Source: Nodosilinea sp. P-1105
GTDB taxonomy: Bacteria > Cyanobacteriota > Cyanobacteriia > Phormidesmidales > Phormidesmidaceae
DNA length: 35,329 nucleotides
Reading direction: 5' to 3'
NCBI RefSeq assembly: GCF_012911975.1
Contig: NZ_SMDQ01000061.1
Span: 1 to 35,329, forward strand
Each line of letters opens with the position of its first letter. Position 1 is the first letter of the stretch. Shown here in pieces: positions 17,723-26,748 of the stretch. A program made the translations under genes and the position numbers. The notes beneath the pieces are model-generated. The model saw nothing but the letters and a program-made list of their open reading frames with translations, did not search any database and was not told where the DNA came from.

Positions 17723-17774
17723 TTCTAGTTGGCATCCATAGGGCTTAGGGTTTCAGGGGGATGGGTGGATGGGT

Positions 17775-17807
17775 GGTAGACGCGGAGCGGCTTCCCGAAG
17801 GGTAGGG
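17775..17807 (+). repeat. Small dispersed repeat TAGACGCGGAGCGGCTTCCC..., copy 2
   Basis: Same element as at 11724-11754 but in the opposite orientation, and again embedded between GGGTGGATGGGTGG-type repeats. About 55 bases including flanks are shared as an inverted pair, bracketing fadA to the antiporter gene. Confidence 0.8.
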
Positions 17808-17961
17808 TGGATGGGTGGATGGGGAGATGGGTGGATGGGTGGATGGGTGGATGGGGGGATGGGTTTCAGGTGTGTGAATCCCCTCCTGGGAGGGGTAGGG
17901 GTGGGTTTTGGGTGTCGGGTTTCAGGTGTCGGCATCTCCTCCTGGGAGGGCTACTACACCA

Positions 17962-18028
17962 AGATCCCAGGGTTCTTAGGCTGATTAGCCTTGAATTTCG
18001 CGGCATTCTAGGCAGAACCCTGGGATCT
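17962..18028. repeat. 15-bp perfect inverted repeat around a 37-bp spacer
   Basis: AGATCCCAGGGTTCT (17962-17976) and AGAACCCTGGGATCT (18014-18028) are exact reverse complements. The total size of 67 bases would suit a minimal MITE-like element. No second copy is seen in this window. Confidence 0.65.
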
Positions 18029-18067
18029 GTACCGGCATTCTCATTGCGTTGACCCAATGGGTAACCC

Positions 18068-18093
18068 GTAGGGGCGAACCCAAGTGTTCGCCC
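18068..18093 (+). repeat. 26-base hairpin element (GTAGGGGC family)
   Basis: GTAGGGGC, arm GAAC, loop of six, arm GTTC, then GCCC; exactly 26 bases, like the copies at 11600, 11677 and 16040. Confidence 0.7.
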
Positions 18094-18363
18094 GATCAAA
18101 TCGGGGGTAGTCCAGCAGGATTTGGTATAAGATCTGTTACCGGGCAGGGGCGCCGATCGCCAGGATCTGGCAATATGAGATAAGCATTTAGGATCCGACT
18201 TTCCCTATGGTTCTGGTGGGCCAGGCCAGCGATCGTCGTTTACACCCCTTGACCAGTGTTATAACCCAAATCCAAGTTCAGGCCTGGCGTTCTGCCGGTG
18301 GGAAAACACCAGGTCCCGAGTTGGACTCGGTAACCATTCCCCTAAGCTGCGAGGAAATCCCCC

Positions 18364-18510
18364 ATGGAAACCATTTGTTGGGAACACTTCAAGCACCGCT
18401 ACGGCCCCCAGGGGCAGCTCAAAGCCTGGGCCGACTACCAGCGAGCTTATCGCCAATGGCGACAGACCCAACTAGCCCAACCCTCCACCTTGACGCCAGA
18501 ACGACGCTAG
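18364..18510 (+). CDS. Small hypothetical protein, 48 aa
   Basis: An ATG at 18364 follows GAGGAAA at about seven bases and opens a 48-codon frame starting METICWEHFKHRYG and continuing QLKAWADYQRAYRQWRQT. It is polar, rich in aromatic residues and tryptophan, and probably helical. Composition and the ribosome-binding site look like a real small protein, and I have an impression of similar short proteins in other cyanobacteria, but I cannot name a family. It lies between repeat blocks on the opposite strand from the radical SAM gene. Confidence 0.5.
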   Translation: METICWEHFKHRYGPQGQLKAWADYQRAYRQWRQTQLAQPSTLTPERR

Positions 18511-18549
18511 TGGTCTAAGGGGTCTATCCAGTTAAAGATATCGGGCTGA

Positions 18550-18602
18550 CAGGATTCACGACCTACGATTGGCCGTGAACCGCAGGCCGTAAACCGTGAA
18601 CC
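18550..18602. repeat. Dispersed palindromic repeat, CCGTGAACC family, copy 3
   Basis: The segment contains GATTCACG, GGCCGTGAACCG and CCGTAAACCGTGAACCC, the closing arm of the repeats at 6261 and 6776. The opening arm is degenerate. It sits just past the stop codon of the radical SAM gene. Confidence 0.6.
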
Positions 18603-18623
18603 CATAACCAAATTGACTAAGCA

Positions 18624-20237
18624 CTAGCTCACAGGCATTGCCAGCGGGGTGGCGGCGTCAGCCTTGCTATCCTTCTGCTGCTTCGCCTCCAGATAGGCGG
18701 CCAGTTGGGTTTCAATGTTCTGCCGCACAATTTGGCGGAAGTCCAGGAAATGTTCGGCCTGGGCACACACCGACACATAGTTAGCGGACACCCCTGGGTA
18801 GCGCCACAGCATAATTGCCAGGTTGATCCAAAACCGCAGGCGGGTCTTGCGTACTACCCCCTGCCGCCAGAGGACAATTAAAAAGGCCCGGATGGTCACC
18901 CAGTTGATATCCGGGGCCCCGGCGGAGGTGGTGCGATTTTTGTAGTTGCGCTTCTGGGCCTCTCCCAAGATTAAAAAGTGACGGAAGGTGCGGTTGAGTA
19001 CGGTCAGGGGGTCGTACAGATTCCAAAAGGTTTGGATGAATTCTTCGGTAATCTCTTCGATGGGGCGGGTGGGCACAAAGTTCATCAGGGTGGCCTGGTT
19101 GATGTCGGCACTCTTACCCAGCAGGCGACCTTCTTTTTCTAGGCGGTGCCAGAGAGCCGTGTCGGGCAGCGCCTGCAGCATGCTGACCATGGCGGTGGGA
19201 ATAGCGGTTTGTTCCACAAATTGGTAGATTCGCTGTCCAGCCCCGGCTTTTTCGCCGTCAAAGCCGACAATAAACCCGGCCATTACCCGCAGCCCGGCCT
19301 GGGCAATGGAGACGACCGACTCGGAGAGGGGGTCGCGCATGTTTTGAAACTTCTTGGTCAGGGTGAGACTGTCGTCGTCGGGGGTTTCGATGCCCAAGAA
19401 CACGGTGCCAAAGTTACAGTCCACCATCAGCTGCATCAGTTCTGGATCCTGGGCCAGGTCTACGGATGCCTCTGTGGCAAAGGAGAAAGGATAGCCGTGC
19501 TCCTCCATCCAGGGTTTCATCGCTTGCAGCAATAGCTTGACGTTGCGCTTGTTGCCAATGAAGTTGTCATCCACCATGAAGATGCTGCGACGCCAGCCTA
19601 AATCGTAGAGGCACTGGAGTTCGGCCAGCAGTTGCTCGGGGGCTTTGGTGCGGGGCTTGCGGCCATAGAGCACAATGATGTCGCAAAATTCGCACTGGAA
19701 GGGGCAGCCCCGGGAAAACTGAATGGACATCTCTGCGTAGGCGTCCATCTCTAGCAAGTCGTAGCGGGGGATGGGGGTGCTGGTGACATCGGGTTTTTCG
19801 CCCCCGGAGCGAAAGGTGCCGCTGCGATCGCCCCGTTCCACCGCCTCCACAAACATGGGTAGGGTAATTTCCCCTTCGTCCAAAATCAAAAAGTCGGCTC
19901 CGGCGGCCTCGGCCTCGTGGGGCAGGGAGGTGGGATAGGGGCCGCCCACTGCCACTAGCTTGCCGTAGCCCTTCGCGGTTTGAATCGCATCTAAAAAATC
20001 AGCCCGGTGGACAATCATCGCCGACACAATCACAATGTCGGCCCACTGCCACTCATCCGGCTGAACCTCCCGCACGTTACGGTCTACCAGCTTGAAATTC
20101 CAGGTTTGGGGCAAAATGGCCGCGACGGTGACCAGTCCTAAAGGGGGGAGTTGCGCCTTTAGGTTAACCAGTTCCAGAGTCTTATCAAAGGACCAAAAGC
20201 TTTTCGGAAAGCGTGGGTAGACCAGGAGAATATTCAT
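18624..20237 (-). CDS. B12-binding-domain radical SAM protein with DUF4070-like C terminus
   Basis: This 537-residue protein starts with a cobalamin-binding-like Rossmann domain (MNILLVYPRFPKSFWSFDKT, VAVGGPYPTSLPHEAEAAGADF, LDEGEITLP). It continues with a radical SAM core whose iron-sulfur cluster ligands are in RGCPFQCEFC (CxxxCxxC, about residues 181-188) and ends with a DUF4070-type domain (SxLQALPDTALWHRLEKEGRL). Known relatives include the hopanoid C-2 methylase HpnP; the start of this protein resembles it, but cyanobacteria carry several paralogues and I cannot assign the substrate. The reaction is probably a SAM-radical methylation or related modification of an unactivated carbon. The ATG at 20237 is the first in frame. 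It is divergent from glmS, with a 245-base shared upstream region. Confidence 0.88.
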   Translation of the reverse strand: MNILLVYPRFPKSFWSFDKTLELVNLKAQLPPLGLVTVAAILPQTWNFKLVDRNVREVQPDEWQWADIVIVSAMIVHRADFLDAIQTAKGYGKLVAVGGPYPTSLPHEAEAAGADFLILDEGEITLPMFVEAVERGDRSGTFRSGGEKPDVTSTPIPRYDLLEMDAYAEMSIQFSRGCPFQCEFCDIIVLYGRKPRTKAPEQLLAELQCLYDLGWRRSIFMVDDNFIGNKRNVKLLLQAMKPWMEEHGYPFSFATEASVDLAQDPELMQLMVDCNFGTVFLGIETPDDDSLTLTKKFQNMRDPLSESVVSIAQAGLRVMAGFIVGFDGEKAGAGQRIYQFVEQTAIPTAMVSMLQALPDTALWHRLEKEGRLLGKSADINQATLMNFVPTRPIEEITEEFIQTFWNLYDPLTVLNRTFRHFLILGEAQKRNYKNRTTSAGAPDINWVTIRAFLIVLWRQGVVRKTRLRFWINLAIMLWRYPGVSANYVSVCAQAEHFLDFRQIVRQNIETQLAAYLEAKQQKDSKADAATPLAMPVS

Positions 20238-20482
20238 ACCAGCTATGTTAAGGGGTTTTCGTTATGCTACGGGATGATTCTTAAATCAGCAAATTGTCCT
20301 AGCCAAAAATATCTCATTTCCCAAGTCTTTGATGTTATTGACGTCATTGTCGACCATAAAGCTCCTTCAGCCACGGATCTCTCAACTCAGTCCACCGTGT
20401 ATTCTAGTCAGCAGCTTGCCTGACAAAGACGCTACTCTAGCGTGAGTCGTTTTGCCGTTTACGGGGTTAAGGAGACAGGCCT

Positions 20483-22390
<1,908 letters not shown>

Positions 22391-22481
22391 GCAGGGGCCT
22401 TTACGGGTTCAGGCCATTCCGGGCTATGGGGCGTAGGGACGGGGTGGGATAGCAAGGTGATTAAAATGGATGCAGGCGTAG

Positions 22482-23165
22482 ATGGCAGTGGGTAATGCCA
22501 TGGTTAGCACAACCCCAGAATCCCAATCGATTCAGTTCGATGAATGGGTGATGGCCTCATGGGCTGAGTATTTAGGGCGGCTAGAGTCTTCCACAGCAGA
22601 GGGCTCTCGCTGTTATTTTGATTCGGGTTGGATGAGGCTAGAAATGTCGCCCCTGGGTGCCTTACACGGACGGGAAAACTCGATTGTTTCAACCCTGGTG
22701 GTGCTATTTACCACCCTCAAGGGGATGCGCATGGTAGAGCTGACCAATACCACGTTTCGCAAACCGGGCTTACAAGATGCCCAGCCTGACATTGCCTTTT
22801 ATTTGGGTCAGGGGTTTAGCCTGCCACCGCAGGACAACAGCCCAATTGATGTGCTCGAATATGGAGCGCCCCAGCTCGTGGTCGAAATTGCCTCAACCAC
22901 ATTAGATGATGATTTGGGCAAAAAACGTTTACTCTATGAGCGCTTAGGCAGTGCGGAATATTGGGTTGTGGATGTGCAGGCGGCCCAGGTGATTGCTTTT
23001 GAAATCGCGGAGGAGCGCAGTGGACAGGTTTTAGCGTCTAAGGTGTTGCCGGGGTTGGAGATGCATACGTTAGAAGCGGCTTTGATTCGTTCTCGCACTG
23101 AGGACGATGCCACCATCACCCGTTGGCTATTGGAGCTGTTTAGCCATAATCCTCAGGGAGGCTAG
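22482..23165 (+). CDS. Uma2 family (DUF820) putative endonuclease
   Basis: The 227-residue protein has the PD-(D/E)XK-like pattern of the Uma2 family, which is greatly expanded in cyanobacteria: QPDIAFYLGQG near 106, APQLVVEIASTTLDDDLGKKRLLYERLGSAEYWVVD near 128-163. The acidic residue after QP, the E in VVEI and the downstream K are the presumed catalytic set. The biological role of the family is unsettled. An internal ATG at 22500 is an alternative start. Two further Uma2 sequences, one of them a remnant, follow immediately. Confidence 0.85.
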   Translation: MAVGNAMVSTTPESQSIQFDEWVMASWAEYLGRLESSTAEGSRCYFDSGWMRLEMSPLGALHGRENSIVSTLVVLFTTLKGMRMVELTNTTFRKPGLQDAQPDIAFYLGQGFSLPPQDNSPIDVLEYGAPQLVVEIASTTLDDDLGKKRLLYERLGSAEYWVVDVQAAQVIAFEIAEERSGQVLASKVLPGLEMHTLEAALIRSRTEDDATITRWLLELFSHNPQGG

Positions 23166-23327
23166 ATGGTCGTTGCACTGACAACGGTTAAGAAGATGGA
23201 GTTGGTGGTGTTTACTGAGCCTGGGGCGAATGGCTACCGGCAGCAACAGACCTTTACTCAAGGACAGGTTTACCCGGTGGCGTTTGCCGATGTTGGCTTT
23301 GCCGTCGATTATTTTGTTCGTCGCTAA
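23166..23327 (+). pseudogene. Uma2 family remnant with internal deletion, 53 codons
   Basis: The ATG comes directly after the TAG of the preceding gene. The frame reads MVVALTTVKKM, a typical Uma2 start, and passes at once into ELVVFTEPGANGYRQQQTF and VYPVAFADVGFAVDYFVRR, which look like the C-terminal end of a Uma2 protein. The whole catalytic middle (some 130 residues) is missing. This is best read as an in-frame deletion relic; a free-standing 53-residue product is possible but unlikely to be a nuclease. Confidence 0.55.
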
Positions 23328-23345
23328 CTGGGGGGTGACTGGACG

Positions 23346-23909
23346 ATGGTGACAACTAAACTCTCTCTGGCTGATTACCTGAGCCTTGAGGATGGCCCCG
23401 AGGGCCGTTGCGAATTTGTGGATGGGGAAATCATTGAAATGCCGCCAGAGAGTGAAGAAAATGTACTGATTGCCAGGTATTTGATGGCCCAGTTTTTGCA
23501 GCTTATTTCCTTTGAGCGGGTGCGGCGAAACGAGACAGAAATTATTGTGGCGGGTCGGGCGCGTTTGCCGGACTTAATGATTATCGGTGAAGACCTGGTG
23601 GCCGCTCTGGCGGGGAATCGCCGCAGCACGATTACAGAAGAGATGCCTGCACCGCTGTTGGTGGTGGAGGTGGTGTCGCCGGGGAAGGAGAATGAAGACC
23701 GCGATTATCGCTATAAACGCTCGGAATATGCGGCTCGGGGGATTGCTGAATATTGGATAGTTGACCCCGATAAGGCCAGGGTAACGGTTTTGACCCTGGT
23801 GGATGGATTGTACGAGGCGGAGGCGTTAGGAGTAGATGGGGTGCTGCGATCGCCCCAGTTTCCGGGGTTGGAGTTGTCGGTGGCTCAGGTTTTGTCGCCA
23901 AAGGGGTGA
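23346..23909 (+). CDS. Uma2 family (DUF820) putative endonuclease
   Basis: This 187-residue protein is a typical-length Uma2 member: LSLADYLSLEDGPEGRCEFVDGEIIEMPPES at the N terminus, LPDLMIIGEDL near 77, PLLVVEVVSPGKENEDRDYRYKRSEYAARGIAEYWIVDPDKARVTVL in the second half. The conserved PD, EV and K residues of the PD-(D/E)XK-like fold are all present. It is the third Uma2 sequence in a row and differs strongly from the first, so it is not a recent tandem copy. Function in the cell is unknown. Confidence 0.88.
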   Translation: MVTTKLSLADYLSLEDGPEGRCEFVDGEIIEMPPESEENVLIARYLMAQFLQLISFERVRRNETEIIVAGRARLPDLMIIGEDLVAALAGNRRSTITEEMPAPLLVVEVVSPGKENEDRDYRYKRSEYAARGIAEYWIVDPDKARVTVLTLVDGLYEAEALGVDGVLRSPQFPGLELSVAQVLSPKG

Positions 23910-24029
23910 TGACCTGTAACGGAAATTTCAAAAACCGATGAATTTCAAGACTCCCCAGGCTACCTTAGAGAGGCCTACGCCCTCTATGGGGACGGGCTGA
24001 CCGATGTCTGATGTTTATGGCCCAGGGGT

Positions 24030-24983
24030 TTGACCAAAGACCTGACCTACTACGCTAAGAGGTTCGTTAAGCTGCGGGTTGACCGGGCCAAGGGCGTTGC
24101 TCCCCATAAACCGATCTTGCTACTGGCGGTGCTGGATCTGTTGGGAAAGGAGCAGATCCACCGCAACGAGATTTACCTGTCGCCGGAACTGACGGCAAAC
24201 TTTCTCAAGTTCTGGCATCGGTTTGTGGCCAGCGATCACCACTCGAATATTGCCCTGCCGTTTTTTCACCTAACTGGCGATAACTTCTGGCACCTGATGC
24301 CGAACCCTGGGTTTGAGGCCGCGATCGCGGCTCGGGTGAAGTTTCGTACGCTGCCTGTTCTACGAGCGGCGGTGAAGTATGCCTACCTGGATGGGGAACT
24401 GTTTGCCCTGCTGCAAACCCCCCAAACCCGCACGGAGCTGACCACGATTCTGATTCAAGCGTGGTTTCCTGAAAAGGCGGGGGAGATTGCCGAGTCGTTT
24501 ACCTATGATGAGTTTGAAGCGGTGCAACAAAGCCTGTTGGACTCGGGTGGGGCCACTTACAATGTGGAGGATCTGAAGGACCAGGATCAGATCTTTGTGC
24601 GGAATGCGGCGTTTCGGCGCAATGTGGTGAAGCTATACGACCAGCGCTGCGCGTTTTGCAAACTGCGGGTGGTGAGCTGGGATGGGGCGAATATTGTAGA
24701 TGGAGCCCATATTCAGCCGTTTGCAGAGTTTCGGGACGATCGCTTTGTGAACGGGCTGGCCCTCTGCAAGAACCACCACTGGGCCTTTGATCGCGGTTGG
24801 TTTGGGGTGGATGACGATTACCGGATTGTGATTCCCTGGGCACGTTTTAAGGAAGAGGCTGCGGTGGGAAGTCGAGGGATGATGCAGTTTCGAGGGGAGC
24901 GGATTGAGTTACCGAGGGAGGAGAGGTTTATGCCGAGTTTGGAGGGGTTGAGGTGGCATCGGGAGAGGTGGGAGATAGGATAG
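24030..24983 (+). CDS. HNH endonuclease with N-terminal HKPILLL domain
   Basis: This 317-residue protein has an N-terminal domain starting YYAKRFVKLRVDRAKGVAPHKPILLLAVLDLL (residues 7-38), as in restriction-like HNH proteins. A C-terminal HNH_2-type nuclease follows: zinc ligands C207 and C210 (CAFC), D224-GAH227, then GLALCKNHHWAFDRGW with C246, H249 and H250. Such proteins are often Type IV or McrA-like restriction enzymes or parts of defence modules. The only in-frame start is TTG at 24030 after an in-frame TGA at 24009, so the start is not certain. The last third of the gene is repeated at 25670-25906 and 26510-26695, each time beyond a toxin-antitoxin module. An MNT gene begins 19 bases downstream. 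Confidence 0.9.
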   Translation: MTKDLTYYAKRFVKLRVDRAKGVAPHKPILLLAVLDLLGKEQIHRNEIYLSPELTANFLKFWHRFVASDHHSNIALPFFHLTGDNFWHLMPNPGFEAAIAARVKFRTLPVLRAAVKYAYLDGELFALLQTPQTRTELTTILIQAWFPEKAGEIAESFTYDEFEAVQQSLLDSGGATYNVEDLKDQDQIFVRNAAFRRNVVKLYDQRCAFCKLRVVSWDGANIVDGAHIQPFAEFRDDRFVNGLALCKNHHWAFDRGWFGVDDDYRIVIPWARFKEEAAVGSRGMMQFRGERIELPREERFMPSLEGLRWHRERWEIG

Positions 24984-25002
24984 TGAGTGTTACTGAACGG
25001 GA

Positions 25003-25332
25003 ATGGACCGCATTACTAGAGAGAGAATGGTACTCGATACAGCGCTGCTGAATGAGCGAGTGAATACTCAACGGAACAGCATTCTTGATATTGCTGAGCG
25101 TTATGGAGCGTACAACGTGCGGGTGTTTGGGTCAGTTGCCCGTGGGGAAAGCCACCAGGCCAGTGATGTCGATTTTTTGGTGGAGATGCAGCCAGGGCAT
25201 AGTCTGTTAGATCGCATTGCCCTAAAGCAAGATTTGGAAGATTTGCTGGGATGTCGGGTCGATGTGGCAACCCCTAGGACGCTGCATGAATGCATTAAAG
25301 ACCAGGTTTTGCAGGATGCCAGGCCACTATGA
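25003..25332 (+). CDS. MNT-type nucleotidyltransferase (antitoxin of MNT/HEPN module 1)
   Basis: The 109-residue protein is a minimal nucleotidyltransferase: G43-S44 followed by ten residues and D55-V-D57, the GSX10DXD catalytic motif, then a short helical C terminus. In MntA/HepT systems this enzyme neutralises the HEPN toxin by adenylylation of a tyrosine next to the RX4-6H site. The stop codon overlaps the next start as ATGA, so the two are co-translated. An ATG at 25027 is a possible later start. The module sits between the complete HNH gene and the first repeat of its 3' end. Confidence 0.9.
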   Translation: MDRITRERMVLDTALLNERVNTQRNSILDIAERYGAYNVRVFGSVARGESHQASDVDFLVEMQPGHSLLDRIALKQDLEDLLGCRVDVATPRTLHECIKDQVLQDARPL

Positions 25333-25673
25333 ACGTAGATCGCCTTTACCTGAGTAATATCGTGGAGTGTATTAGCCAAATTGAGCAATATGTAGTGGAT
25401 GGAAGGGAAGAGTTTTTTCGTAACCGAATGGTTCAGGATGCGGTGATTCGTAATTTTGAGGTAATAGGTGAAGCGGTGAAACGCCTCTCGATGGAATTAA
25501 GGCAAGAAAATGGCGATATACCCTGGCGACAAATGGCAGGGTTCAGAGACATACTTATCCATGATTATTTGCGGGTGGATGTGGCTGAGGTTTGGGTGGT
25601 GGTTGAGCAAGATTTGCCAGTGCTGAAACCCAGATTGTTTGAGTTGTTAGAGCAAGTTAATGACCCCATATGA
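25329..25673 (+). CDS. HEPN domain protein, HepT-like RNase toxin (module 1)
   Basis: This 114-residue all-helical protein carries the RX4H motif R73-DILI-H78 followed by D79-Y80. That is the HEPN ribonuclease active site with the tyrosine that the partner MNT protein modifies. Conserved FEVIGEAVKRLS precedes it. The start overlaps the MNT stop (ATGA). Its own TGA overlaps an ATG at 25670 that opens the first repeated HNH 3' fragment, so three frames are coupled by overlapping start and stop codons. Confidence 0.9.
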   Translation: MNVDRLYLSNIVECISQIEQYVVDGREEFFRNRMVQDAVIRNFEVIGEAVKRLSMELRQENGDIPWRQMAGFRDILIHDYLRVDVAEVWVVVEQDLPVLKPRLFELLEQVNDPI

Positions 25674-25906
25674 ATGGGCTGGTCTTATGCAAAAATCACC
25701 ACAGGGCGTTTGACAACGGGTGGTTTGGGGTGGATGACGATTACCGGATTGTGATTCCCTGGGCACGTTTTAAGGAGGGGGCTGCGGTGGAAAGTCGAGG
25801 AATGATGCAGTTTCAAGGGGAGCGGCTTGAGTTACCGAGGGAGGAAAGGTTTATGCCGAGCTTGGAGGGATTGAGGTGGCATCGGGAGAGGTGGGAGGTT
25901 GGGTAA
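25670..25906 (+). pseudogene. Repeated 3' end of the HNH gene, fragment 1 (78 codons)
   Basis: From NGLVLCKNHHRAFDNGWFGVDDDY to the end this matches the C terminus of the HNH gene at 24030. Over the last 185 or so bases I count about a dozen differences by eye. The CAFC and DGAH parts of the nuclease are missing, so it cannot be a complete HNH domain, although it still holds the CxxHH part. The frame is intact, starts at an ATG overlapping the HEPN stop and ends with TAA. It is either a dead recombination scar or a translated 78-residue tail. Confidence 0.85.
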
Positions 25907-25981
25907 AGATATTGAGGTTTGTCAGTGCCCGCCTTAGGGTTACTGGATTACGATAGAAGGCAAAGTATCAGGATTATCTAG

Positions 25982-26209
25982 ATGAAATCTACAGAGGCTT
26001 TAAATTCCGAAACATTGAAGGCATTGATCAAGGAAAGCCTGCGAGAGGTTTTGCGGGAAGAACGGTTAAACCTGTGTAAGCTCCTGATGCCCTTTGTGAG
26101 CGATGAGGAACAAGCTGAGATAGACGCTCAGGTTGGTTCTCCAAAGGATCTCGATGCTTCTGAAACTGTTGATTTAACTGACTGGGTGAAGCATGGAGGT
26201 CCGATTTAG
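25982..26209 (+). CDS. Antitoxin of a RelE-type module
   Basis: The 75-residue protein is helical and acidic (KALIKESLREVLREERLNL, then DEEQAEIDAQVGSPKDLDASETVDLTDWV). It overlaps the next gene by 17 bases, the usual arrangement of antitoxin before a RelE/ParE toxin. The N-terminal half probably dimerises and the acidic C-terminal half wraps the toxin. I do not recognise the DNA-binding family. An AGGA lies nine bases before the ATG. Confidence 0.75.
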   Translation: MKSTEALNSETLKALIKESLREVLREERLNLCKLLMPFVSDEEQAEIDAQVGSPKDLDASETVDLTDWVKHGGPI

Positions 26210-26474
26210 CAAGAAGGCTGTCAAGTTTCTAAAGAAACTCGATGCTCAATCTGCCGAGAAAGTCCGCCAGAAGATTCTTCAACTCCAGTCTATGCTCGAA
26301 ACCGAAGGGGTAATTCCATTTACAGAGCTAGATATCAAAAAGTTGAAGGGTCAATGGGATGGGTACTTTCGACTTCGAGTTGGTCAAATTCGCGTCATTT
26401 TCACCGTAGTTAACAGTGAGATTGAGATTTTACTCATTCAAGATATTGGCTTTAGAGGAGGTATCTACAATTAA
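26193..26474 (+). CDS. RelE/ParE superfamily toxin
   Basis: This 93-residue protein has the family pattern: VRFSKKAVKFLKKLDAQSAEKVRQKI, LKGQWDGYFRLRVGQIRVIF and IEILLIQDIGFRGGIYN. The basic residues around FRLRVGQIRV are those used by RelE-like mRNA interferases on the ribosome; ParE-type gyrase poisons share the fold, so the target is not certain. It overlaps its antitoxin gene and is followed 35 bases later by the second repeated HNH 3' fragment. Confidence 0.88.
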   Translation: MEVRFSKKAVKFLKKLDAQSAEKVRQKILQLQSMLETEGVIPFTELDIKKLKGQWDGYFRLRVGQIRVIFTVVNSEIEILLIQDIGFRGGIYN

Positions 26475-26509
26475 AAAACTGGCTGTTTAAGGCTAAATAC
26501 TGACTACGC

Positions 26510-26695
26510 TGGTTTGGGGTGGATGATGATTATCGCATTGTGATTCTCTGGCAGCGCTTTAAGGATGAGGCTGCGGTGGGAAGTCGAGGGATGATGCAGT
26601 TTCAAGGGGAGCGGCTTGAGTCACCGAGGGAGGAAAGGTTTATGCCGAGTTTGGAGGGATTGAGGTGGCATAGGGAGAGGCGGAGTATTGGATAA
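26510..26695 (+). pseudogene. Repeated 3' end of the HNH gene, fragment 2
   Basis: WFGVDDDYRIVI to the terminal WHRERRSIG stop again matches the HNH C terminus, in frame to a TAA at 26693. It lacks any start codon and all of the nuclease motif. It is shorter than fragment 1 by about 20 codons at its left side, so the two left breakpoints differ. Confidence 0.85.
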
Positions 26696-26748
26696 GTAAT
26701 AATGACTTAACGATAGGCATTCTTTCTCATTAATTAGAACAGATTTTA

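Larger units (their letters stand above)
17723..18363. other. Repeat-rich intergenic region downstream of the antiporter gene
   Basis: Several unrelated repeats lie head to tail: GGATGGGT arrays (17758-17865) interrupted by a dispersed repeat at 17775, the hairpin CCCCTCC/GGAGGGG near 17880-17897, a 15-bp perfect inverted repeat (17962-18028) and a GTAGGGGC hairpin (18068-18093). A 103-codon frame crosses 18207-18518 but is not favoured over the shorter frame starting at 18364. Confidence 0.7.

Noticed and set aside
18207..18518. 103-codon frame in the antiporter-radical SAM gap
   Set aside because: Overlaps the better-supported 48-codon frame in another register and has no family features.
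20238..20482. Possible glmS ribozyme or riboswitch upstream of glmS
   Set aside because: No ribozyme core or strong structured element is visible; that ribozyme is known mainly from Gram-positive bacteria.
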